DNA of 64,000 nt from Alkalicaulis satelles (GTDB taxonomy: Bacteria > Pseudomonadota > Alphaproteobacteria > Caulobacterales > Maricaulaceae), in the NCBI RefSeq assembly GCF_008630495.1, contig NZ_VWOJ01000003.1, forward strand, positions 124,001 to 188,000, written 5' to 3'. The notes below the pieces were generated by a model that made no database searches, was not told where the DNA came from, and saw only the letters and a program-made list of their open reading frames with translations. The translations under genes and the position numbers were made by a program. Below, in pieces: positions 9,432-18,729 of this stretch (its first letter is position 1; each line of letters starts with the position of its first letter).

Positions 9432-11284
9432 GCGTGAACCGGCCCCTGATCCGCGCCCAGGCGCGCGCCATCCAGTTCGGACAGGCACAACCCGCCCTCC
9501 TCGGCGCAGGCGGCCAGCTGGCGAAAGCCACTGAACAGCTCGCGCCCAAACCCGTCCTGGCGCGCCTGCGGCGCCTCCGCCGGCTCGCGGCCGGCCCACT
9601 CTGCTTCATCGATTTCAAGCTCAAGCACGCCCGCCCCGGCGTCGAGGCGGATGACATCGCCCTCACGCAGCCGGGCCAGTGGTCCGCCTGTCAGCGCCTC
9701 GGGCGTCACATGAATGGCGGCGGGCACCTTGCCCGAGGCGCCGGACATGCGCCCGTCGGTCACCAGCGCCACCTTGAAACCCCGGTCCTGCAACACGCCC
9801 AGCGCCGGGGTCAGCTTGTGCAGCTCGGGCATGCCGTTGGCGCGCGGGCCCTGGAAACGCACCACCACCACCACATCACGCTCCAGCGCGCCGGATCTGA
9901 ACGCGTCGAGCATGGCGTCCTGGCTGTCGAAAATGGCGCAGGGCGCAGTGACGGCGCGGTGTTCGGGTTTGACGGCGGAGACCTTGATCACCGCCCGGCC
10001 CAGCCGTCCCGACAGGACGCGCAACCCGCCATCCCTGGCCACCGGATTTAAGGCCGGCCGCAGCACATCCAGATCAGCGCTCTCGCGCGGGGGATCACGC
10101 CAAATGAGAGCGCTACCATCAAGGCCCGGCTCTTGGGCGAACTGGTCCAGAGCGTCCGCGCCCAGGGTCAGGACATCCCGATGCAGAAGACCCGCATCCA
10201 TCAGTTCGCGGATCAGGAAGGCGAGCCCGCCCGCGGCGTGGAAGTGGTTCACGTCCGCCGGGCCGTTGGGATAGATTTTCGCCAGAAGCGGCGTGACCTG
10301 GGACAGGGCGTCGAAATCATCCCAGTTGATGATCAGACCCGCCGCCCGCGCTATGGCGGGCAGGTGCAGGGCGTGATTGGTCGACCCGCCCGTGGCGTGC
10401 AGGCCGACAATGGCGTTGACGATGGCGCGCGCATCCACCGCCTGTCCCAGCGGGCGATAGTCGCGCCCGAGCGCGGTGATGGCCGCGGCGCGCCGGGCCG
10501 TCGCATCGATCATGGCGTCGCGCAGTGGCGTGCCCGGCGGGATAAAGGCGCTGCCCGGCACGTGCAGACCCATGATCTCCATCAGCATCTGGTTGGAATT
10601 GGCCGTCCCGTAGAAGGTGCAGGTGCCCGGGCTGTGATAGCTCGCGCTTTCCGCATCCAGCAGCGCCGCCCGGTCCGCCTTGCCTTCCGCATAAAGCTGG
10701 CGGATGCGCGCCTTTTCCGGATTGGGCAGGCCCGAAGGCATGGGTCCGGCGGGCAGGAACAGCACCGGCAGATGGCCAAAGCGCAGCGCGCCGATCAGCA
10801 GGCCCGGCACGATCTTGTCGCATGTGCCCAGGCAGATCGCCGCGTCAAACATGTTGTGAGACAGCGAGACAGCGGTCGCCATGGCGATGACGTCGCGCGA
10901 GAACAGCGACAGCTCCATGCCCGGCTGGCCTTGCGTAACCCCGTCGCACATGGCCGGCGTCCCGCCGGCCACCTGGCCCGTGGCGCGCACGGCGCGCAGG
11001 GCCGCCTTGATCCTGGCCGGATAGGTTTCCATCGGCTGATGGGCCGAGAGCATGTCATTGAATGCGCTGACAATACCCACATTGGGCCAGACCATGTCCT
11101 TGAGCGCAGGCTTGTCCTCACCCGACGCGGCGAAGCCGTGAGCGAGATTGCCGCAGGAGAGTATCTTTCGCTGGGGGCCATCGGCGCTGGCGCGCGCGAT
11201 CATGTCCAGATAGGCCGCGCGGGTCTCGCGCGAGCGCGCCTCGATGCGCGCTGTAACTTCGGCAAGGACAGGATGAAGGGTCAT
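9428..11284 (-). CDS. edd: 6-Phosphogluconate dehydratase
   Basis: Edd removes water from 6-phosphogluconate to give KDPG and carries an iron-sulfur cluster. The 618-residue protein belongs to the IlvD/Edd family. Cluster cysteines are visible in [10 protein letters not shown] (about residue 42) and in [11 protein letters not shown] (about 152-156). [10 protein letters not shown] near 180, [11 protein letters not shown] near 300 and [12 protein letters not shown] near 515 are further signatures. The Edd-specific length and the neighbouring eda separate it from dihydroxy-acid dehydratase. It is preceded by pgl with a 13-base gap and overlaps glk by four bases. Confidence 0.97.
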   Translation of the reverse strand: MTLHPVLAEVTARIEARSRETRAAYLDMIARASADGPQRKILSCGNLAHGFAASGEDKPALKDMVWPNVGIVSAFNDMLSAHQPMETYPARIKAALRAVRATGQVAGGTPAMCDGVTQGQPGMELSLFSRDVIAMATAVSLSHNMFDAAICLGTCDKIVPGLLIGALRFGHLPVLFLPAGPMPSGLPNPEKARIRQLYAEGKADRAALLDAESASYHSPGTCTFYGTANSNQMLMEIMGLHVPGSAFIPPGTPLRDAMIDATARRAAAITALGRDYRPLGQAVDARAIVNAIVGLHATGGSTNHALHLPAIARAAGLIINWDDFDALSQVTPLLAKIYPNGPADVNHFHAAGGLAFLIRELMDAGLLHRDVLTLGADALDQFAQEPGLDGSALIWRDPPRESADLDVLRPALNPVARDGGLRVLSGRLGRAVIKVSAVKPEHRAVTAPCAIFDSQDAMLDAFRSGALERDVVVVVRFQGPRANGMPELHKLTPALGVLQDRGFKVALVTDGRMSGASGKVPAAIHVTPEALTGGPLARLREGDVIRLDAGAGVLELEIDEAEWAGREPAEAPQARQDGFGRELFSGFRQLAACAEEGGLCLSELDGARLGADQGPVHA

Positions 11285-11297
11285 GGACGGCCTCCTT

Positions 11298-12020
11298 TCA
11301 GGGCCACCAGCTGATCGTCAGGGGCAGGTGCTGATCCTGCAGGAGCGCGCGCACGGGCATGTCCGCCACAGGGCCGTGCGCCAGCGCCGCCTCCAGCGCC
11401 GCGCGCTTGGACGCGCCGCTGGTCAGGAGATCCGCCCGCCGCACGCCGTTCAGCGCGGCGCGCGTCAGGGTCATGCGCTGTGTGTGCACGCCGGTTACGG
11501 CGGAGGCATGCGCGGTGATGGCGCAGGCCAGCGGCCCCTTCGCATTAAGCGCCTGATCCAGCCCCTGCGCATGGGGAAACCAGGACAGGCTGTGGCCGTC
11601 ATCGCCCATGCCCAGCACCACCGCATCAAACGGGCGCGGGAGCGCCGAAAGCCGGGCATTGATCGCGTCCGCGCCCGCCTGCGGCCCATCATGGGCGCTC
11701 TTCAGGCCTGTCAGGCGCGCGCTTGCGGCCCTGTCATGCAACAGGGTCTCGCGGATGAACGTCTCGTTGGACCCCGCCTCGCCCGGGTCCACCCAGCGCT
11801 CATCAGCCAGCACGACATGGATACGCGCCCAATCCAGATCGATCCCTGACAGCGCCTGATAGACCGGGCGCGGGGTTGAACCGCCAGACGCGGCGAACAC
11901 CGCCACGTCCCGCTCGCGCAAACCCGCCTCCAGCGCCGCCGCGATATCGTGCGCCACACTGTCCGCCGCACTGGCGGCGCTGCTAAATTCCCGCAACCGC
12001 TCAGCTTTCATGGCCGTCAT
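11298..12020 (-). CDS. pgl: 6-Phosphogluconolactonase
   Basis: Pgl hydrolyses 6-phosphogluconolactone to 6-phosphogluconate. The product of about 240 residues belongs to the NagB/RpiA-like DevB family. It shows [17 protein letters not shown] near residue 45, [10 protein letters not shown] near 75 and [14 protein letters not shown] near 145, each a family signature. The reading frame begins inside the 3' end of zwf. In-frame starts are GTG 12038, ATG 12020 and ATG 12011. None has a strong ribosome-binding site, which fits translational coupling to zwf. ATG 12020 is chosen here with low certainty. Confidence 0.94.
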   Translation of the reverse strand: MTAMKAERLREFSSAASAADSVAHDIAAALEAGLRERDVAVFAASGGSTPRPVYQALSGIDLDWARIHVVLADERWVDPGEAGSNETFIRETLLHDRAASARLTGLKSAHDGPQAGADAINARLSALPRPFDAVVLGMGDDGHSLSWFPHAQGLDQALNAKGPLACAITAHASAVTGVHTQRMTLTRAALNGVRRADLLTSGASKRAALEAALAHGPVADMPVRALLQDQHLPLTISWWP

Positions 12021-13464
12021 ACCAGTCGCGTCCGTCACGGGCCATGAGCTGCAGGGCCTGGGGCGGGCCGTCCGTGCCGGCGGGATAGGGATGCAGCGCC
12101 AGCCCCGCTTCGCGCCAGGCCGCGATCACGGCGTCGGTCCAGCGCCAGGCCGCCTCCACCTCGTCGCGGCGCATGAACAGGGCGAGATTGCCGCGCACCA
12201 CCGCCATCAAGAGGCGCTCATAGGCGTCCGGATAATCCGCCTCGAACGCCTCGGCATAGCTGAGGTTCAGGGGCACATAGCGCAGCCGCATCCCGCCCGG
12301 ACCGGGATCCTTGGTCATGAGCATGAGCTTCACGCCCTCATCGGGCTGCAGCCGGATGACCAGACGGTTGGGCTGCAAACGGCCCGCATCGGCCTGGATC
12401 ACGTCATGGGGCACGGGCTTGAACTGGATCACGATCTCCGAACGCCGCGTCGCCATGCGTTTGCCGGTGCGCAAATAGAAGGGCACGCCTGACCAGCGCC
12501 AGTTGTCGATATCGGCCCTAAGCGCCACAAAGGTCTCGGTGCGCGTGGCCTCGCCTACCTCTTCGCCATAGCCCTCCACCGCCTCCTGGCCGATCAGACC
12601 CGCCCCGTACTGGCCGCGCACAATGCCGGTCCTGGCCTCATCGGGTCCGATCAGGCGCAGGGCGCGCAGGACTTTGAGCTTTTCGGCGCGCACCGCATCG
12701 CCCTCCAGGCTCGCCGGCGGCTCCATGGCCACCAGGCACAACAGCTGGAGGAGATGGTTCTGCACCATGTCGCGCAAGGCGCCCGCCCGGTCGTAATAGG
12801 CCGCCCGCTTGCCCGCGCCCAGGGTCTCGGCCACGGTGATCTGGACATGGTCCACCCCGGCCGCATTCCACACCGGCTCGAACAGCATGTTGGCGAAACG
12901 CAGCACCAGAAGATTCTGGACCGTCTCCTTGCCCAGATAATGGTCGATGCGGAAAATCGCATCCTCGTCAAAGGCCTGGCCTACGGCCTCATTGATGAGG
13001 CGCGCGGAATGGAAATCATGCCCGATGGGCTTTTCCAGTACGATCCGGCTGCCTGGCGTGTTCAGCCCATGGGCCGCGATCGCCGCACACACCGAACCGT
13101 AAATCGAAGGCGGCAGGGCCAGATAGAACAGGCGCGCCTTGCTGGCCTGCGGGTCCAGCGCCGATTTGAGCGCGCCCCAGCCCGGCGCCTCGCCTTTGGC
13201 GTCGACAGGCGTATAGCTCACCCGTTCGCAAAAGGCGCTCCATTTGTCCTCACCCTTGGCGCCATTGATGAATTCGCGCGCGCGCTCAAGGAATTCCTCT
13301 GTGGTCATGTCCTCGCGTGCGGCCGCCAGAATGCGCGAGGTCTGCGGGATCTGCCCGTCGCACCAGCGGTGAAACAGGGCGGGCAAAATCTTGCGCCGCG
13401 CCAGATCGCCCGTGGCGCCGAACACGATCATGTCAAAGGGCTGGACCGGAACCAGTTCGGCCAT
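12001..13464 (-). CDS. zwf: Glucose-6-phosphate 1-dehydrogenase
   Basis: Zwf oxidises glucose 6-phosphate to 6-phosphogluconolactone with NAD(P)+, the entry step of the Entner-Doudoroff route. The 487-residue enzyme has the Rossmann motif GATGDLARRK at residues 16-25. EKPIGHD (about 143-149) and the active-site RIDHYLGKE (about 173-181) follow. WRWSGVPFYLRTGK near 335 is another family landmark. The ATG at 13464 is preceded by AGGAGC at 13473-13478. It is the first gene of the five-gene operon, so the promoter should lie in 13465-13819. Confidence 0.97.
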   Translation of the reverse strand: MAELVPVQPFDMIVFGATGDLARRKILPALFHRWCDGQIPQTSRILAAAREDMTTEEFLERAREFINGAKGEDKWSAFCERVSYTPVDAKGEAPGWGALKSALDPQASKARLFYLALPPSIYGSVCAAIAAHGLNTPGSRIVLEKPIGHDFHSARLINEAVGQAFDEDAIFRIDHYLGKETVQNLLVLRFANMLFEPVWNAAGVDHVQITVAETLGAGKRAAYYDRAGALRDMVQNHLLQLLCLVAMEPPASLEGDAVRAEKLKVLRALRLIGPDEARTGIVRGQYGAGLIGQEAVEGYGEEVGEATRTETFVALRADIDNWRWSGVPFYLRTGKRMATRRSEIVIQFKPVPHDVIQADAGRLQPNRLVIRLQPDEGVKLMLMTKDPGPGGMRLRYVPLNLSYAEAFEADYPDAYERLLMAVVRGNLALFMRRDEVEAAWRWTDAVIAAWREAGLALHPYPAGTDGPPQALQLMARDGRDWYDGHES

Positions 13465-13819
13465 GGGGCGGCGCTCCTACCACACTACGGCGCTTAAGGC
13501 CGGTCAGGATGGCGATCATAGCCACAGATGCACGATTGAAAACCGCCCAGCCGTCGCCCGCTGCGCACACATGCACGCGCCAGCCCCTGGCGGGCACGGC
13601 CTGACTGCCGCTGACGGCGCCGAAAACCCCGATTCTAGCAACAAGGCGCCGACGGAGCTGCGTCTTGCAGACGCCCTGGATGAACGGCGCGCCGGAAGTG
13701 GCGGCGGTGCAGCTGCGCCAGGCCGGAAGGCGTCCCCCGCACACGCACGGTTGGCGCTGGCGTGTGATGGGTTTAGATGACGCGGGGCTGCGCGCAGGCG
13801 GCCAGGCGGACGCAAGTGC
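13465..13819. other. Divergent intergenic region between zwf and a GT4 gene
   Basis: A gene-free 355-base stretch that must hold the promoter of the zwf operon (minus) and that of the glycosyltransferase (plus). The only structure I see is an inverted repeat, CACACGC at 13740-13746 with GCGTGTG at 13760-13766, separated by 13 bases. It lies about 55 bases before the glycosyltransferase start. No convincing sigma-70 boxes, riboswitch or small gene were identified. Confidence 0.5.
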
Positions 13820-14932
13820 ATGGTGATCCTTCAGCTCATCCCTGAACTTGATGCGGGCGGCGCGGAGCGCACCACGATCGAGATGGCGGAAGCCGTCACG
13901 CGCGCCGGCGGGCGCTGCCTGGTGGCGAGCTGCGGCGGGCGCCTGGAGAGCGCGCTGCTAGAGGCGGGTGGCGAGCTGATCCGTCTGGACATGAAATCGA
14001 AAAATCCCGTCACCCTCTGGCGCAACGCCGCCCGGCTGGCCAGGCTGATCGAGGCTGAGGGCGTCCAGATCGTCCACGCCCGCTCGCGCGCCCCGGCCTG
14101 GAGCGGCCGCTGGGCGGCCCGGCGCACAGGCGCAGCTTTCGTCACCACCTATCACGGGACCTACTCGGCCCGCACCGGCCTCAAGCGCGTGTATAACGCG
14201 GTGATGGCCTCCGGCGACCGGGTGATCGCCAACTCGTACTTCATCGCAGACCATGTGCGCGCCGAACACGGCGTCGGTGAAGACCGTCTGCGGGTGATTC
14301 CGCGCGGGGTGGATCTCGATGTGTTCGACCCGGCCGCCGTGGCGCCCGAGCGCGTGGCGGCGATGCGCGCGCGCTGGGGCGCAAGTCCGGGCGAGGCGGT
14401 GGTGCTTCTGCCAGGACGGCTGACGCGCTGGAAAGGCCAGGCCTTCCTGATTGAGGCGCTGGCTGGCTGGCCGTCCACGATCCGGCTTGTGTGCGCAGGC
14501 GACGCCCAGGGGCGCGGCGCGTATGAGGACGCCCTCAAAGCAGCGGCGGAAGCGGCGGGCGTGACCCTGGTCCTGCCCGGTCATGAAAGCGATATGGCCG
14601 CCGCGTACATGGCGGCCGATCTGGTCGTCTGCCCCTCGCTGGAGCCTGAAGCCTTCGGGCGCACGGCGGCCGAGGCCATGGCCATGGGCGCGCCGGTGAT
14701 CGCGTCTGACCATGGCGGCGCGCGCGAGGTGGTGGCCGAGGGCGAGACGGGCTGGCGCGCTGCGCCGGGCGATGCTGAGGCCTGGCGCAATGCCATTGCA
14801 GCAGCGCTGGCGCTTGATTCCCAGGCGCGCGCGGCGCTGGCCGGACGGGGCCGGGCGCGGGCCGCCGCACTGTTTTCAAAGCAGGCGCTGCAAGAGTCCA
14901 CCTTGCAGGTCTATCGTGAACTTCTAGAGTAG
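13820..14932 (+). CDS. Glycosyltransferase family 4
   Basis: A 370-residue GT-B fold retaining glycosyltransferase. The N-terminal acceptor domain has the glycine-rich DAGGAERTTIEMA at residues 11-23. The C-terminal donor domain has LLPGRLTRWKGQAFLIEA near 195 and EPEAFGRTAAEAMAMG near 274-289, whose E-x7-E pair is the family signature. No membrane segment is present, so it works at the cytoplasmic face. The GT9 gene follows after four bases, indicating an operon. A role in lipopolysaccharide core or another envelope glycan is inferred from that pairing; donor and acceptor are unknown. Confidence 0.9.
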   Translation: MVILQLIPELDAGGAERTTIEMAEAVTRAGGRCLVASCGGRLESALLEAGGELIRLDMKSKNPVTLWRNAARLARLIEAEGVQIVHARSRAPAWSGRWAARRTGAAFVTTYHGTYSARTGLKRVYNAVMASGDRVIANSYFIADHVRAEHGVGEDRLRVIPRGVDLDVFDPAAVAPERVAAMRARWGASPGEAVVLLPGRLTRWKGQAFLIEALAGWPSTIRLVCAGDAQGRGAYEDALKAAAEAAGVTLVLPGHESDMAAAYMAADLVVCPSLEPEAFGRTAAEAMAMGAPVIASDHGGAREVVAEGETGWRAAPGDAEAWRNAIAAALALDSQARAALAGRGRARAAALFSKQALQESTLQVYRELLE

Positions 14933-14936
14933 CGCC

Positions 14937-15923
14937 ATGAATGGCTCCGATGCAGACAAGCAGCAGGTTCTCGTCCTGCACGATGGCGACCTGACCAGCG
15001 TGGTGCGCATGCTGGCGGCCGCGCGCCTGATCCGCAGCCATCACCGCACGGCGCGCATCACCCTGCTCACCGGCCCCGATTTCGAGAGCCTGTTGAAATA
15101 CTGTCCGTATTTCAATGCGGTGGAGACCGGGATTTCGGATACGGCCAGGAAAAATTTCTTCGACCGATTGAAGGCGGCGCGCAATTCAGGCTTCGACATT
15201 GTCTATGATCTCGGCGCCGGATCGGCCTCGAACAAGATTCGCGCCGCCATGCGATTTGCACGCACGCGCTGGGTCGAGGCGGTCTCCAATCCCAAGGCGC
15301 CGGGCCATCCCCTCGACCAGATCGCCGACCAGCTGGGCGCCGCCGGGCTATGCCGGGTAGGCCATGCACTGGGCGAGGCGCCGGGACCTGAGCTGGACTG
15401 GGTGGATTTCGTCGCCAAGCGATCGCGCACGCTGGACCCGGCCTATTTCGGCCTGCAGGAGCGCTACGCCCTGTTTTGTCCGGCAGGAGATGACAGCCCG
15501 CCCGCCCAGCGCTGGCCGAAGGAACGCTGGGCCTCGCTGGCTCATGAACTGCGTCAGAAAGGCGTGGAGCCGGTGATTGTGGGCGGTCCCTCCACCCGCG
15601 AGCTGGGGCGATATATCGCCCACATCACCCCCGGCGCGCGCGATCTTACGGGCCGGGCCAATCTGATCCAGCTGGCCGGGCTCGGCCGTCAGGCCCAGTG
15701 CGCCTTCGGCGAGGACGTCGCCCTGCTGCATATGATCGTGGCGGCGGGCTCGCCTGCGGTGATGTTCCATCCCGGCGACAACGCGCCGATTTACAGCGCG
15801 CCGCGCGGGTCTGCGCCCACGCTTCTCATGCATGCGCCGACCCTGGCCCAGATCAGCCCGTCCGAAGCTGTTCAGGCCATGCGCTGCGCAGGCGGCTTCG
15901 CCGGCGCCAGCGTGGCGGCGTGA
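14937..15923 (+). CDS. Glycosyltransferase family 9 (ADP-heptose:LPS heptosyltransferase-like)
   Basis: A 328-residue GT-B enzyme of the WaaC/WaaF/RfaQ family, which transfers heptose or a related sugar to lipopolysaccharide core. Supporting segments are [18 protein letters not shown] at the N-terminus, [11 protein letters not shown] near residue 195, [13 protein letters not shown] near 210, and the C-terminal [20 protein letters not shown] near 240. The last of these corresponds to the donor-site region where heptosyltransferases have a Thr/Asp-containing loop. The ATG lies four bases after the GT4 stop. The usual GGxGxHD string is replaced by a less typical one, so the exact sugar is uncertain. 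Confidence 0.85.
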   Translation: MNGSDADKQQVLVLHDGDLTSVVRMLAAARLIRSHHRTARITLLTGPDFESLLKYCPYFNAVETGISDTARKNFFDRLKAARNSGFDIVYDLGAGSASNKIRAAMRFARTRWVEAVSNPKAPGHPLDQIADQLGAAGLCRVGHALGEAPGPELDWVDFVAKRSRTLDPAYFGLQERYALFCPAGDDSPPAQRWPKERWASLAHELRQKGVEPVIVGGPSTRELGRYIAHITPGARDLTGRANLIQLAGLGRQAQCAFGEDVALLHMIVAAGSPAVMFHPGDNAPIYSAPRGSAPTLLMHAPTLAQISPSEAVQAMRCAGGFAGASVAA

Positions 15924-15928
15924 ACGCC

Positions 15929-15958
15929 TTGCATTTCCATACGTCATCGCGATATTCG
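15929..15958 (+). promoter_or_regulatory. Possible sigma-70 promoter for infC
   Basis: TTGCAT at 15929-15934 and TATTCG at 15953-15958 are separated by 18 bases and lie about 65 bases before the infC start. The match is moderate and was found by eye only. Confidence 0.35.
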
Positions 15959-16012
15959 CTACCCGAAGCCCGCGCGAGTCTGTATTCTCGCGGTCCGTTT
16001 TGCAGCTGTCAT

Positions 16013-16026
16013 GGAGAAGACGCATA
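16013..16026 (+). promoter_or_regulatory. infC ribosome-binding site and ATA start
   Basis: GGAG at 16013-16016 (within ATGGAGAAG) stands seven bases before ATA at 16024-16026. This is the only position where a good Shine-Dalgarno sequence is correctly spaced for the IF-3 frame. No ATG, GTG or TTG in that frame lies between the preceding gene's end and the conserved IF-3 sequence. Confidence 0.75.
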
Positions 16027-16563
16027 GCTCGACGTCCACACGCCGCGCCGCCGCCCAAAAAAGAGGGCCCGCGCATCAATGGGGAAATCCGCGTACCGCG
16101 GGTGCTCCTGATCGATGAATCTGGCGAGAAGCAGGGAATTGTACCCATCGATGCGGCGCTTGAAGCCGCCGCGGAGGCCGGGCTTGACCTGGTCGAGGTA
16201 TCGCCCAACGCCGATCCGCCTGTCTGCAAGATCGTCGATTATGGCAAGCTGAAATTCCAGGAACAGAAAAAGAAGGCCGAGGCCCGCAAGAAGCAGAAGA
16301 CGCAGGATGTCAAAGAGATCAAACTGCGTCCGAACATCGATGTGCATGACTATCAGGTCAAGGCGCGCGCGATGGCCCGCTTCTTCGAGGACGGCGACAA
16401 GGTGAAAGTCACCTTGCGCTTCCGCGGTCGGGAAATGGCGCACCAGGACCGGGGCATGGATGTCATGAACCGGGTCAAGGCCGATTTCGCCGAGACCGCC
16501 AAGGTGGAGTTCGAGCCCAAGCTCGAAGGCCGCCAGATGGTGATGATCCTGGCGCCGCGCTAG
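16024..16563 (+). CDS. infC: Translation initiation factor IF-3, probably started at ATA
   Basis: IF-3 binds the 30S subunit and enforces initiator tRNA and start-codon fidelity. From the ATA at 16024 the frame gives 179 residues, the normal length. The N-terminus ([25 protein letters not shown]) resembles the short basic leader of alphaproteobacterial IF-3. The N domain has [17 protein letters not shown] and [13 protein letters not shown], and the C domain has [24 protein letters not shown] and [16 protein letters not shown]. The next in-frame standard start (GTG 16102) would delete conserved N-domain residues, and an ATG at 15832 lies far inside the upstream gene. Rare starts on infC are known to permit self-repression by IF-3. 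The gene is monocistronic with its own terminator. Confidence 0.95.
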   Translation: MARRPHAAPPPKKEGPRINGEIRVPRVLLIDESGEKQGIVPIDAALEAAAEAGLDLVEVSPNADPPVCKIVDYGKLKFQEQKKKAEARKKQKTQDVKEIKLRPNIDVHDYQVKARAMARFFEDGDKVKVTLRFRGREMAHQDRGMDVMNRVKADFAETAKVEFEPKLEGRQMVMILAPR

Positions 16564-16589
16564 AGATTAGCTCGACGCCTGAACTCTAC

Positions 16590-16620
16590 GGCCCGGCGCC
16601 CTGCCGGGCCGTTTTGTTTG
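16590..16620 (+). terminator. Rho-independent terminator of infC
   Basis: A perfect 8-bp GC stem, GGCCCGGC (16590-16597) with GCCGGGCC (16603-16610), has a five-base loop and is followed by GTTTTGTTT. It begins 27 bases after the infC stop. Confidence 0.92.
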
Positions 16621-16631
16621 GAGAATGGCCG

Positions 16632-17036
16632 TTAAGGCGTCCCGCCCTGCCCCAGCCCGCGCGCGGCGGCGGCCTGTCCGGCGGAGACGGGCGCATGGCG
16701 CGCACCGTGGATCACATAGCCGTGGCGGACCCAATAGACCTGAACGGGCGGACGCTCGACCCCGCCGGTTAGCGGACTTTGGAAGAAACCGGGCGAGAGT
16801 TGCACTGCGCGCGATGCGGCGTGGGACGCAGCGGCGTGATCAGGCCTGCCCTGGATGCCCCATGGCGTCTCTGTGCGCGTCACGGTGCGCGTATCTGCGC
16901 CAGAGACAGCGCGTGCGACCGAGCGGGGCTCATGATTATAGGGTGCGGGACCCGCGCCAGCCGGCACCGGCGCGCCTGACAGGCCCGGATCGAGGCTGAG
17001 CGCCGCGGCGCTGGCGATGAGGATCACAAGGCTCAT
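16632..17036 (-). CDS. Small secreted protein, function unknown
   Basis: A 134-residue protein with a hydrophobic N-terminus (MSLVILIASAAALSLDPG) that looks like a signal peptide. The rest is rich in Ala, Pro, Gly, His and Arg, and has a more ordered stretch near residues 92-115 (PPVQVYWVRHGYVIHGARH). No cysteine or recognisable domain is seen. It faces infC and ends just after the infC terminator. The minus-strand frame is preferred over an overlapping plus-strand frame because only this one has a signal sequence and balanced composition. I do not recognise the family. Confidence 0.5.
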   Translation of the reverse strand: MSLVILIASAAALSLDPGLSGAPVPAGAGPAPYNHEPRSVARAVSGADTRTVTRTETPWGIQGRPDHAAASHAASRAVQLSPGFFQSPLTGGVERPPVQVYWVRHGYVIHGARHAPVSAGQAAAARGLGQGGTP

Positions 17037-17091
17037 GTGTGCCAGTATAGCACACCCGCGCGGCCTCGCGAGCTCAAACCATAGTTAACGC

Positions 17092-17283
17092 TCAGAAATC
17101 ATACGCAATGCCCTTTTTCTCCCAGTCCCCGTAACGGGTGGGTTCGGGGCCCTTCGGTCCGCCCAGCTCGCGCTGGCGCGCCTGTTCCTCACGTTCAGCC
17201 TGACGGCGCGCCTCCGCCTCGGCCAGAGCGCGTTCCGCCTCCGGGCTCAGCGGTTTGCGCTTGTCTGCGTCCATCTCGCTCAT
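17092..17283 (-). CDS. SDHAF4-type succinate dehydrogenase assembly factor (DUF1674)
   Basis: A 63-residue protein ending in the DUF1674 hallmark [19 protein letters not shown]. The family includes mitochondrial SDHAF4/Sdh8, which binds free flavinated SdhA during complex II assembly. The N-terminal half is a charged Glu/Arg/Ala helix (about residues 10-40), as usual. The ATG at 17283 is chosen because AGGAAA lies about ten bases upstream; a longer frame from 17421 would run into the divergent htpX leader. It should act in the cytoplasm. The sdh operon is not in this window. Confidence 0.9.
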   Translation of the reverse strand: MSEMDADKRKPLSPEAERALAEAEARRQAEREEQARQRELGGPKGPEPTRYGDWEKKGIAYDF

Positions 17284-17362
17284 CGCTTGCAGTTTCCTTG
17301 ACCAGCGACCAGATACATAGGCGGACAGGCCGGGGCGGCCAAGTTTGCAGATGGAAACGGAC

Positions 17363-18313
17363 ATGACGGGTAATGGTTTGAGGACCTTCATGCTGCTGGC
17401 GGCGCTGACCGCGCTGTTCATGGGCGTGGGCTATCTGATCGGCGGTCCGGGCGGCGCGATGCTGGCGCTGGGCCTGGCCGCGGCGATGAATGTGTTCGCC
17501 TTCTGGAACGCCGACAAGCTGATGCTGCGCATGCATGGCGCGCGCGAAATACTGCCTGATGAACGCGATCCGCGCCTGTATCAGTTTGCGTCCGACACCG
17601 CACGCATGGCTGAAGGGGCGGGCATGCCGGTCCCGCGCATCTACGTCATCGACAATCCTCAACCCAATGCTTTCGCCACGGGCCGCGATCCCAACAACGC
17701 CGCCGTGGCCGCCACAACGGGCCTGCTGGCCCAGCTCAACCGCGAAGAGGTGATGGGCGTGATGGCCCACGAACTCGCCCATGTGCGCACGCGCGACACG
17801 CTGACCATGACGGTCACGGCCACCATCGCAGGCGCCATCGGCTTCCTGGCCAATTTCGCACTGTTCTTCGGCGGCCGCGAGCGCGGCGGGCTGATCGCGG
17901 CGCTGGCGCTGGCTATCCTGGCGCCGATCGCAGCCAGCCTGGTGCAGATGGCTATCTCGCGTGCGCGCGAATATGAGGCCGACCGCATCGGGGCGGAGAT
18001 TTGCGGCAATCCCCAATGGCTGGCCAGCGCGCTGGAGAAGATCGAGCGCGGCGCGCGGCGCACGATCAATCCCAGCGCCGAGCGCAATCCGGCCACCGCC
18101 CACATGTTCATCATCAATCCCCTAAACGGCCAGGGGGCGGACAATCTGTTCTCCACCCACCCGGCGACGGCCAACCGCATTGCGCGCCTGCGTGAGATGG
18201 GCGGCGCGGCGCCCACCCCGCCCGCCGGCCCCTGGGGCCATCACGGCGCCTGGGGCGGGGCCATGGAGGACGAAGACGCCCGCGGCGGCAGATTTGGCGG
18301 ACCCTGGGGTTGA
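17363..18313 (+). CDS. htpX: Membrane zinc metalloprotease HtpX
   Basis: HtpX is an M48 protease of the inner membrane that degrades damaged membrane proteins with FtsH. The 316-residue product has two N-terminal membrane segments (about 10-50) and the zinc motif HELAH at 136-140. A further hydrophobic pair (about 155-200) precedes the third zinc ligand in [12 protein letters not shown] near 205. The C-terminal [13 protein letters not shown] is family-typical. Start ATG 17363 (MTGNGLRTF) is preferred; ATG 17345 would add six residues. Unusual is a Gly/Trp/His-rich tail of about 30 residues after residue 285. Confidence 0.96.
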   Translation: MTGNGLRTFMLLAALTALFMGVGYLIGGPGGAMLALGLAAAMNVFAFWNADKLMLRMHGAREILPDERDPRLYQFASDTARMAEGAGMPVPRIYVIDNPQPNAFATGRDPNNAAVAATTGLLAQLNREEVMGVMAHELAHVRTRDTLTMTVTATIAGAIGFLANFALFFGGRERGGLIAALALAILAPIAASLVQMAISRAREYEADRIGAEICGNPQWLASALEKIERGARRTINPSAERNPATAHMFIINPLNGQGADNLFSTHPATANRIARLREMGGAAPTPPAGPWGHHGAWGGAMEDEDARGGRFGGPWG

Positions 18314-18396
18314 AACACCTGTGAATATCCCATACCGGACATTAACCATGGCCGGGTTAGCTCTGGCGTGTTGTCACACACGCATCAGAGGGGCCC

Positions 18397-18729
18397 ATGG
18401 CCGCACCGGCCGTTTCCATCATCTGTTTGGGCGCCTGCCTCACCCTCAGCGCCGCCCTGCCGGTGACGGGCGCCGCCCTAGGCGCGCCTGAGACCGGCCA
18501 GGCCGCTGTCCTGTTCAACCCGTCCGCCACGCCCAGCCAGCTCGCCCTGGCCGCCGCCAGCGCGGGCGTTGAGATCGTGCGTTTCGGTGGCGCGCCGGGA
18601 ACCCTCATCGTCCATATCGATCAACCTGGCGGCCATGACGCGCTACGCCGCGCCGGCGCCTGGCTGATCGCTGATCCCGTCATTCTGGGCGGATGCGCCG
18701 TCCAGCCGATTAAGGAGTCTCGCTCATGA
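18397..18729 (+). CDS. Small exported protein coupled to the downstream chemoreceptor
   Basis: A 110-residue protein with a signal peptide (about residues 1-29). The compact domain that follows contains [37 protein letters not shown] and a terminal ADPVILGGC with a single conserved-looking cysteine. AGAGGGG lies upstream of the ATG. Its last codons overlap the start of the chemoreceptor gene as ATGA, so the two are translationally coupled and probably functionally linked. A role as a periplasmic partner or ligand-sensing accessory of the receptor is inference. I do not recognise the family. Confidence 0.75.
   Translation: MAAPAVSIICLGACLTLSAALPVTGAALGAPETGQAAVLFNPSATPSQLALAAASAGVEIVRFGGAPGTLIVHIDQPGGHDALRRAGAWLIADPVILGGCAVQPIKESRS

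Noticed and set aside
16011-16118. A 35-codon plus-strand frame (ATG 16011) overlapping the infC start
   Set aside because: Its ATG is part of the infC Shine-Dalgarno region and it has no ribosome site of its own; the peptide has no features. A regulatory leader role cannot be excluded, but nothing supports it.
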